DNA of 35,813 nucleotides from NCBI GenBank assembly GCA_031628995.1, contig JAVLUO010000014.1:1-35813 (forward strand), in the 5' to 3' direction. Each line of letters starts with the position of its first letter. Within the stretch, counting starts at the first letter, position 1. The notes beneath the pieces are model-generated. The model did no database searches. It had not been told where the DNA came from and worked only from the letters and a program-made list of their open reading frames with translations. Below are positions 30,631-35,813 of this stretch, piece after piece. The position numbers were made by a program, and so were the translations under genes. The DNA is from Bacillota bacterium LX-D. GTDB taxonomy: Bacteria > Bacillota > DUOV01 > Zhaonellaceae.

Positions 30631-31683
30631 TTATGTGGATAGTTCCTTAGTGTAAAGCCGATAGCGTTTAATTATGGAGCTTCCTACATCTTCTTGAATA
30701 AGTTTATTTACCACTTGATTACCCTCTTGAATAAAGGATAATTCTGCTTGTTGAAATCCTTTTTTCTTTACATAACTTATCATCTCAGTTACTAACAAGG
30801 CACTTAACCCAAGATGGTTAAATTCCGGGCTTACTGCCAGTATTGCCAAACGAACTGCTCTTTTAGTTCCATTGTTTTGATCAGGAACAGCTAAACAAAG
30901 CCCGGCTGGAGCTTCTTTAACTTCTGCAAATAAACAAAATTCAGGTTTAAATCGCTTGCGAAAATCATGAAGGATATGGCTAACTTCCCCTAAGGTTAAT
31001 GGGGTATATCCCCAATTTTCCACCATTGCTGAATTGTAAATACTTAAAAATTTTTCGGCTTCCTCACGTAGTTTATTAAAACGAATAGGACGGATTATTA
31101 CTTGCTTAGATTTTTGGAGACGCAAGCTAATTTTATGTAGACGGGGAGATATCTGCTGACTGCTAGACCAATGGTAGGCATAGAGATCATGGAGTTTACG
31201 ATAACCTGCTTTTTCCAGAAGATCTTGATAGTAAGGATGATTATAGGAAAGGAAAAAAGGATTTTGTTGTTCAAAGCCTTCTACAAGAAGTCCCAAATTG
31301 TCAGCTGTCGACAAAGTCACAGGGCCAACGATTTGCTTTTTACCCTGCTTTTGGAGCCAGTTTTCTGCAGCCTTCAGCAGCCCTTGGGCAGCTTCAAAAT
31401 TATTATCTACTTCCCATAGACCAAAAAAGCCAATACTTTGATCAGCCAGGTAATGATCATGAGAGGCAATAATTCTGCCAATAACTTTATTGTTTAAGAA
31501 AGCTAAATAGCACTGCCAAGAAATATGTTGAAGAAATTGGTTAAACCTTGGGTTTAATTTTTTTTTGGTTATTTCCAGGGGCGGTAATTTACTCCGTTCT
31601 GCTGGGCTATACAGATTTTTTTCAAGCTGCCAAAATAGGTTAAAATCCCGAGCCCTTTGAACAGGGTGTATTTCTAATGCCAT
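30631..31683 (-). CDS. GNAT-like N-acetyltransferase (YghO type)
   Basis: A 350-residue protein. The C-terminal half carries the GNAT acetyl-CoA fold: AILAVSPEFNHLGLSALLVTEM (motif A) and ELSFIQEGNQVVNKLIQ. The N-terminal half (NRFNQFLQH..., GFFGLWEVDNNFEAAQGLLKAAENW, STADNLGLLVEGFE) is a degenerate GNAT-like domain, as in the YghO/BMFP-like family. The substrate is unknown. I chose ATG 31683 because GAGGTG lies upstream and the GTG at 31692 is inside it. It is a single gene that ends against ilvH's terminator. Confidence 0.8.
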   Translation of the reverse strand: MALEIHPVQRARDFNLFWQLEKNLYSPAERSKLPPLEITKKKLNPRFNQFLQHISWQCYLAFLNNKVIGRIIASHDHYLADQSIGFFGLWEVDNNFEAAQGLLKAAENWLQKQGKKQIVGPVTLSTADNLGLLVEGFEQQNPFFLSYNHPYYQDLLEKAGYRKLHDLYAYHWSSSQQISPRLHKISLRLQKSKQVIIRPIRFNKLREEAEKFLSIYNSAMVENWGYTPLTLGEVSHILHDFRKRFKPEFCLFAEVKEAPAGLCLAVPDQNNGTKRAVRLAILAVSPEFNHLGLSALLVTEMISYVKKKGFQQAELSFIQEGNQVVNKLIQEDVGSSIIKRYRLYTKELST

Positions 31684-31813
31684 TTTAGTCACCTCTTTTT
31701 CTATCTATCTATTTTAAGATATGAACTAATTACCTTTTTTGTTTAAGAGATTGTTTTAGCAAAAGGTAAGGCAGGGGCATAAGATAACATAGATTAAGAA
31801 AGGAGGTCAAAAA

Positions 31814-32614
31814 ATGGCTGAATATTCTCGTAGAGAATGGCTGGAAAAAATCCATGATGCAGTTAGGGATGAAGCTGGGGACGCCGCTTATTATCGGCAA
31901 CTCTCCGGTATGGCACCAAATTATGAAGCACGTCAAATGATCCGGAGTATGGAAAATGATGAAATGCGTCATCACCGGGAGTTAAAGGAACTATACCAAT
32001 CAATGAAAGGTAAAAAAAGCACTTATGAACAGTCCAAGCCGGTAATTCATAGTTATAAGGACGCATTAGAAACTCGCTTCCATGCTGAAACCAATGATTT
32101 TAACAAATATAAGGGATACTATTTATCTGCGGATAACAAGCAAATGCGTGATCTGTTTTTTGATATTATGCATGACGAAGCAAAGCATGCTATGTACTTA
32201 CAATATCTTATGCAGAAGCACTGCTGTATGATGATGAAGGAGCAAATGGAAGAGCATATGCGTATGCATGAGGAAGAACATAACCAAAATCAGAACGATC
32301 AATATGATAATGACGGCAATAATAATTACAATCCCCATGACCAGGAGGAGTATTGGAATAATGATGACTACAATGATCCTGGTTGCAACCTTATGTCTGA
32401 AGCAGATGACTATTATGAAGATTATGGGGTAGAAGATTATATAGCCGGGGCAGATGACGATACAACAGCTTACGATTACAAAGCCCAGGATTATACAGTA
32501 GATGATTATTATGAAGTTGAAGACTATATGGCGGAAGCTGCCACGGACAATGATGTTAAAGAAGAAACTAGTTACTATCGCCCCCCCTCATATAAACATA
32601 AACCAAAGTTTTAA
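31814..32614 (+). CDS. Ferritin-like diiron protein with long metal-ligand-rich acidic tail
   Basis: A 266-residue protein with a rubrerythrin-type four-helix bundle in residues 1-133. The diiron ligands are visible: Glu20 in RDEAGDAAYY, ExxH at 50-53 (EMRH), Glu86 (or 92), and ExxH at 122-125 (EAKH). Residues 134-156 are rich in Met, His, Cys and Glu (HCCMMMKEQMEEHMRMHEEE). The rest, to 260, is an Asp/Asn/Tyr-rich low-complexity tail with recurring D-Y-x units (DDYYEDYG, VDDYYEVEDY). The bundle suggests iron oxidation or peroxide detoxification; the tail could nucleate or bind metal or localise the protein (inference). AGGAGG lies 7-8 nt before ATG 31814. It is flanked by its own terminator. 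Confidence 0.8.
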   Translation: MAEYSRREWLEKIHDAVRDEAGDAAYYRQLSGMAPNYEARQMIRSMENDEMRHHRELKELYQSMKGKKSTYEQSKPVIHSYKDALETRFHAETNDFNKYKGYYLSADNKQMRDLFFDIMHDEAKHAMYLQYLMQKHCCMMMKEQMEEHMRMHEEEHNQNQNDQYDNDGNNNYNPHDQEEYWNNDDYNDPGCNLMSEADDYYEDYGVEDYIAGADDDTTAYDYKAQDYTVDDYYEVEDYMAEAATDNDVKEETSYYRPPSYKHKPKF

Positions 32615-32657
32615 AAGTAAAAGGCAAGGAAAATAATTTTTCTTGCCTTTTACTTTT
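32613..32657. terminator. Bidirectional terminator after the ferritin-like gene
   Basis: AAAAGTAAAAGGCAAG pairs with CTTGCCTTTTACTTTT around a short AT loop, with A/T flanks. The convergent membrane-protein gene begins its 3' end just downstream. Confidence 0.8.
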
Positions 32658-32659
32658 AG

Positions 32660-33136
32660 TTAAAGCTTATAATTAATAAAACGTACTCCAAGCTGATAGG
32701 CTAGTAGTGACCAAATGAGAAAATAAAGTAAAGATTTACCTTTAAGCCGGGTAATTTTTATACTTAAGACAGCTAAAATTAAATAAAAGGCGGCAGCTAA
32801 CAGAAAGGGCTCGAAGTATTTAATTGCCACTATATTAGAACCTGATTCCAAATTTTGGACAATAGTTGTAAAAAGTAAAGAAGAAAAGATGCTGCTTCTT
32901 TGAATTAAAATAGCCCAAAGCAGGGATAAATTTAGTTCCCATGATAAGCCTTTTAATTTAGTTAACAGAAAAGTCATAATCCCTGCCAAAATAAGTAAAG
33001 GAAGTTTATCGCCAATTTCCGGCAGAGAGGAGTTAATTTTTATTTGATTAATTATGGAAAGAAAGCTAGGCAGCAAAGGAGCCAGCAGCAGCAAAAATAA
33101 ATAGTAGCTAAAGCTAATTTTTTTCAAAAAAACCAC
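32660..33136 (-). CDS. Small integral membrane protein of unknown function
   Basis: A 158-residue protein with four or more hydrophobic segments (YYLFLLLLAPLLPSFL; LLILAGIMTFLL; ELNLSLLWAILI; FLLAAAFYLILAVLSI; LLYFLIWSLLAYQLG). I recognise no family. The start ATG follows GGTTTTTTTGAAAAAAATTAG-type sequence with only a weak site, so the exact start is unsure. It lies convergent with the ferritin-like gene and shares its terminator. Confidence 0.65.
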   Translation of the reverse strand: MVFLKKISFSYYLFLLLLAPLLPSFLSIINQIKINSSLPEIGDKLPLLILAGIMTFLLTKLKGLSWELNLSLLWAILIQRSSIFSSLLFTTIVQNLESGSNIVAIKYFEPFLLAAAFYLILAVLSIKITRLKGKSLLYFLIWSLLAYQLGVRFINYKL

Positions 33137-33363
33137 CCCGTTATAAAACGCTAAAGGTAATAATTGGGTATTAGGCTGAAAAAATCCTGCTTAAAGTTAA
33201 AAATCATGCAGATTCGTTTATCTATCTTGATTGGATTGAGGTTTTAAAAAGATTTTTCCTTTTTAAATACTACCGGTCTTTTTCTTTTAGGTTTGATCGT
33301 TTGGTTTTGTGTAGCGGCAGCAAGTGTTCTTGTGCAGTTTTACACGGGACAAATTTAGGCAAG
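33137..33363. other. Intergenic region with a possible membrane-peptide remnant
   Basis: The 280-bp gap to the ferredoxin gene holds no clear gene. On the plus strand one frame (33248-33358) encodes a 36-residue hydrophobic stretch, TGLFLLGLIVWFCVAAASVLV, ending in TAG, with no start codon or ribosome-binding site. It could be a remnant or a chance transmembrane-like frame. Confidence 0.3.
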
Positions 33364-33405
33364 TAAGACACAAAAGCGAGGGTTGTCCCTCGCTTTTGTG
33401 TCTTA
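33364..33405. terminator. Perfect inverted-repeat terminator
   Basis: Arms of 19 bp, TAAGACACAAAAGCGAGGG (33364-33382) and its exact complement (33387-33405), enclose a TTGT loop. It lies directly downstream of the ferredoxin stop on the minus strand. Confidence 0.75.
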
Positions 33406-33416
33406 TAGGTTCATAT

Positions 33417-33614
33417 TTACACTTCTTTAATAGCTTCTGTAGGGCAGGCTTCAATTGATTCTTTTGCGCCTTCTTCTTTATCTTCTGGAACTTCATTAAC
33501 AATAGAATGTGATAAACCGTCGTCATTCCACTCAAAAATTTCTGGAGCTATGTCAATGCAAGCTCCACAAGCAATACATAAATCTTGGTCTACAGTTACC
33601 TTCAACTTATTCAC
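33417..33614 (-). CDS. Single-cluster 4Fe-4S ferredoxin
   Basis: A 65-residue electron carrier. The cluster motif is CIACGACIDIAPEIF (Cys 13, 16, 19) with the fourth Cys in ACPTEAI near residue 57. It starts KLKVTVDQDLC and has an acidic middle (PEDKEEGAKESIEA). This is the Thermotoga/Desulfovibrio single-4Fe type, used in anaerobic redox reactions. AGGAGG lies 7-8 nt before ATG 33614. It is a single gene with its own terminator. Confidence 0.93.
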   Translation of the reverse strand: MNKLKVTVDQDLCIACGACIDIAPEIFEWNDDGLSHSIVNEVPEDKEEGAKESIEACPTEAIKEV

Positions 33615-33691
33615 CTCCTAAGCTCTTCCGCCATAGTTTATACAGTTCCTTACCAAATAATTCATAAAATAAAGTAATTTCAAGTCTCGAA

Positions 33692-34759
33692 TTAATCTGA
33701 ACAATAGATTTTAGGAAAATATTTTTCATAAAGTTCTTGATTCCAGTAACCATAATATTCATGCTTTTGACGAAGGCTGCGTAAATTCAAAATATTTAGT
33801 TCAGCGAAGACAATTTCCTCCTGGTTCCAAGTTTTGGCTTCCCGGACTATGCCGTCTTCCTGGGGTGTCAACTCTAATGGTCCATAAATGCCAGCTTTGC
33901 CGGTAAAAGTTAACCCAAAAAAATTAGGACAAACAAGTGCACTTTTGACACCATAGACAGGGCTTTCTTGGACCCGAGGCCAAATACCCCGTAAAGCCCG
34001 CCAATAGTTAAATTCTTCTGGGTTGGCTGTAGGCAGCATAATCAAATCTGCCCCCAATAAGGTTAAAAGGCGGAATGTTTCAAAATAAGTGGCATCCATA
34101 CAAATAGGCAAAGCCAAGTTGCTTAGGGAAGTAGGGTAAACCTTAAAGTCTGCACCGCATCCTAGCCCCCATGTGCTTTCTAAAGGCAGCAAGTTGGCTT
34201 TATCTTGCTGACCCACTAGATTTCCTTGAGGGTCAAAGAGTAAGGCTCGGTTAACTAATTGCTGTTTCTCATTTAAGAAAAAAAAGCTTCCTCCTAAAAT
34301 AAATAGGCCATACATTTTGGCTAAAGTACTAAAAGTAGTTTGATAGACAGCATAGGCAAAAGGGCTGAGGAAACGAAGAATAGACTGGGGATTTAAAGGC
34401 GTATTTATATTATTAGATGCAGTTTTTGGCATTTTCCTTGCTAGAATTCCTACACCAGGTAAAAGCCCTAAAAGTTGTAAGGTATTGTCTTCTGGAAATA
34501 CAATTAGTTGAGCCCCGGCTAAAGCTGCTGCTTCTACTTTTTGCCGCATAAGTTCTGCGTAGGCAATGACGTTGTCCACCAGATCAAGTTTCAATTGTAC
34601 AGCTGCTACCTTAACTTTAGTTAAATCTACGGCAGTATTAGTAAGAACTTTATTTTCAGTTGAAAATTGCTTTAAATAGCTGTTAATAATTTCAGGTTTG
34701 CATTTATGAGTTAAGTAGCTTTGCAGGGCAATTTTAGCAGCGGAAGTAAGTATGCTCAT
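33692..34759 (-). CDS. Nitrilase-superfamily carbon-nitrogen hydrolase (catalytic triad intact)
   Basis: A 355-residue protein. The Glu-Lys-Cys triad is readable: Glu in LIVFPEDNTL, Lys in QQDKANLLPLE, and Cys in ALPICMDATYFE. A roughly 45-residue N-terminal extension precedes the hydrolase start (VKVAAVQLKLDLVDNVIAYAE). The insert around FLSPFAYAVYQTTFSTLAKMYG is longer than in most amidases. The substrate is unknown; the family hydrolyses amides or nitriles. ATG 34759 follows AAAGGGA. It lies downstream of its degenerate paralog (34795-35655), 35 nt apart, in one operon. Confidence 0.9.
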   Translation of the reverse strand: MSILTSAAKIALQSYLTHKCKPEIINSYLKQFSTENKVLTNTAVDLTKVKVAAVQLKLDLVDNVIAYAELMRQKVEAAALAGAQLIVFPEDNTLQLLGLLPGVGILARKMPKTASNNINTPLNPQSILRFLSPFAYAVYQTTFSTLAKMYGLFILGGSFFFLNEKQQLVNRALLFDPQGNLVGQQDKANLLPLESTWGLGCGADFKVYPTSLSNLALPICMDATYFETFRLLTLLGADLIMLPTANPEEFNYWRALRGIWPRVQESPVYGVKSALVCPNFFGLTFTGKAGIYGPLELTPQEDGIVREAKTWNQEEIVFAELNILNLRSLRQKHEYYGYWNQELYEKYFPKIYCSD

Positions 34760-34794
34760 AACAGTCCCTTTCAAATTAACTTTTCTTATAACAT

Positions 34795-35655
34795 TTACTT
34801 AGCTTTATTTTTTGCATATATTTGAGGAAAATATTTAGCATATGCCGGATAATTTAACTGTTTTAAAAGAGGGTATTCCTGGCGTACCTGTGTTAAAGCT
34901 GTAAAATCAAGTTGCGCAGAAGAGCTGGAAATACCTTCGGTTAAGTATCCTGTTTGTCCCGGTGTTAGCTGGCAAGGGCCAAGGATTGGTGCTTTACCGC
35001 CTAATTTTAATCGGCCCAGGGGTACATTTAGCCAGTTTTCCAAACAGAAAAACTGATTTTGTTGCACTTCCTGCCACATGGCAGCTACTTGCCGCCAAGG
35101 GTTGTAAGGCAACAGGGAGATTGCCGGTGCTAAGATTAAGTCGGCACCTTTCCAGGCTAAAATTCTACTTACTTCAGGATAAAAAATATCGCTGCTTACG
35201 CAAAAACCCACTTTGCCAAAAGGTAAGTCCCACACAGTCAAATCATTCCCTAACTTAATAGGTAGTTGTGATTCGGATTTACTGACATGAGTTTGGCTTT
35301 GCTGTCCACAAATATTTCCAGTAGGATTAAGGAGAAGCGATTGATGTTCAAAGCTGTTCTTTGACCAAACTAGGCTAGTTCCTGTACCTAGATAAATGCA
35401 TAGCTTTTGAGCTATAGAGGCGCAACGTGCCAAAAAGATGGAGTCAGAACCCTTATGTATTGCTGGGTCTCGGCAAAGGTCAGCCCAATTTTCCAGGCAA
35501 GCACCAAGATTTTTTTCTCGGCAGTAGAGGAAAAAGCCTGCTAAAGCAGGTAGTAAAATTAGTTTAACCCCTTTTTGGGCTAAATTCTGTATTTTTTCTT
35601 CTACACTTTGATATGTATCATCAGCCTCAAGCATTAGATTAGCAACCTTAAGCAT
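34795..35655 (-). CDS. Nitrilase-like paralog, probably catalytically inactive
   Basis: A 286-residue paralog of the downstream gene; the C-terminal ends align (YPAYAKYFPQIY versus LYEKYFPKIY). The three catalytic positions appear lost: Glu is replaced in KLILLPALAGFF, Lys in CGQQSQTHVSKSE, and Cys in GFCVSSDIFYPE, where Ser-Ser-Asp aligns with Cys-Met-Asp. The fold-determining parts GADLILAPAIS and WEVQ-like helices persist. It may be a regulatory or dimer partner of the active enzyme. ATG 35655 follows AAGGGAGAG; a longer frame runs into the intron. First gene of the operon. Confidence 0.82.
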   Translation of the reverse strand: MLKVANLMLEADDTYQSVEEKIQNLAQKGVKLILLPALAGFFLYCREKNLGACLENWADLCRDPAIHKGSDSIFLARCASIAQKLCIYLGTGTSLVWSKNSFEHQSLLLNPTGNICGQQSQTHVSKSESQLPIKLGNDLTVWDLPFGKVGFCVSSDIFYPEVSRILAWKGADLILAPAISLLPYNPWRQVAAMWQEVQQNQFFCLENWLNVPLGRLKLGGKAPILGPCQLTPGQTGYLTEGISSSSAQLDFTALTQVRQEYPLLKQLNYPAYAKYFPQIYAKNKAK

Positions 35656-35673
35656 TTTAATCTCTCCCTTAAT

Positions 35674-35703
35674 TTTATATACTAAATTCTCTTTTTTTGG
35701 CAA
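35674..35703 (-). promoter_or_regulatory. Promoter of the nitrilase operon
   Basis: Minus strand TTGCCA (35703-35698), 18 bp, TATAAA (35679-35674). It starts 14 bp from the intron's 3' boundary, so the intron has not separated the promoter from the genes. Confidence 0.5.
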
Positions 35704-35716
35704 ATAACCTGCAGCC

Positions 35717-35811
35717 AATCGAGTAGGAGCTGAATAATTAATTAATTCAGCGTCCTCTCACACCACCGTACGTACCGTTCGGTATACGGCGGTTCAATAG
35801 AATTAATGTAC
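35717..35811 (-). mobile_element. 3' end of a group II intron (domains V-VI), right copy
   Basis: The exact reverse complement of 1-95: domain V hairpin, GTGTGAGAGGACG linker and domain VI with its bulged A. The rest of the intron lies beyond the window. Its 3' end faces the nitrilase genes on the minus strand. Sequence flanking the splice site differs from the left copy (GGCTGCAG here, AACTATG there), so these are two insertions. Confidence 0.85.
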
Positions 35812-35813
35812 TT

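Noticed and set aside
33248-33358. A small membrane protein on the plus strand
   Set aside because: No start codon or ribosome-binding site is present; listed only as a note in the intergenic entry.
1-35813. CRISPR array, prophage, toxin-antitoxin or transposase genes
   Set aside because: I found no regularly spaced repeats, phage structural genes or transposase motifs on either strand; the only mobile DNA seen is the pair of intron ends.

Overview
The window is a 35.8 kb, AT-rich stretch that looks like a chromosomal contig of an anaerobic low-GC Bacillota (Clostridia-type) bacterium. The evidence is a complete bacterial selenocysteine insertion set (selA, selB, tRNA-Sec), Hcp with a partner ferredoxin, alpha-ribazole salvage genes under a cobalamin riboswitch, an S-layer (SLH) protein, DegV paralogs, and Gram-positive ribosome-binding sites and riboswitches. 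No species can be assigned by reading alone.

Both ends carry the same 95-bp sequence in opposite orientation (1-95 and 35717-35811). It folds like domains V and VI of a bacterial group II intron. The window is therefore the unique DNA between two intron copies whose 3' ends both point inward, and it probably stops where an assembler could not resolve the repeat.

Layout. 1-4.8 kb: selA-selB, a YfbR-type nucleotidase, a YjbQ-type protein, then tRNA-Sec. 4.8-6.0 kb (minus): two tiny paralogous Cys-motif helical proteins and an Fe-S/FMN flavoprotein. 6.5-9.9 kb (plus): ArsR-type repressor, thioredoxin-like protein, NifS-like desulfurase, Fe-S protein, small protein, and a permease lacking its N-terminus. 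10-11.3 kb: a small unknown protein, SfsA, and a broken methyltransferase. 11.4-12.5 kb: a MetE/UroD-superfamily protein behind an HcpR-like operator. 12.6-14.1 kb (minus): cblT-cblS with a cobalamin riboswitch. 14.2-16.1 kb (minus): htpG with a CIRCE element. 16.2-19.4 kb: hcpR divergent from ferredoxin-hcp, sharing the second HcpR-like operator. 19.6-21.7 kb: a secreted SLH protein. 21.7-23.6 kb (minus): a cation efflux protein with a probable NiCo riboswitch, and a LysM-NlpC/P60 hydrolase with a c-di-AMP riboswitch. 23.8-26.2 kb: two DegV proteins and a TtcA-like tRNA thiolase. 26.3-30.0 kb: an HlyD-ABC-ABC2-TetR efflux operon with a probable TetR operator. 30.0-30.5 kb: a lone ilvH. 30.6-33.6 kb: an acetyltransferase, a ferritin-like protein with a metal-ligand-rich acidic tail, a membrane protein and a ferredoxin. 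33.7-35.7 kb (minus): two tandem nitrilase-superfamily proteins, the upstream one lacking the catalytic triad.

The most notable points are: two HcpR-like palindromes with identical 29.5-bp centre-to-minus-10 spacing, tying an uncharacterised MetE/UroD-like gene to the nitrosative-stress regulon; the ferritin-like protein with its Met/His/Cys-rich and Asp/Asn/Tyr-rich tail; the twin CX3C mini-proteins; the active/dead nitrilase pair; and the intron-bounded ends.
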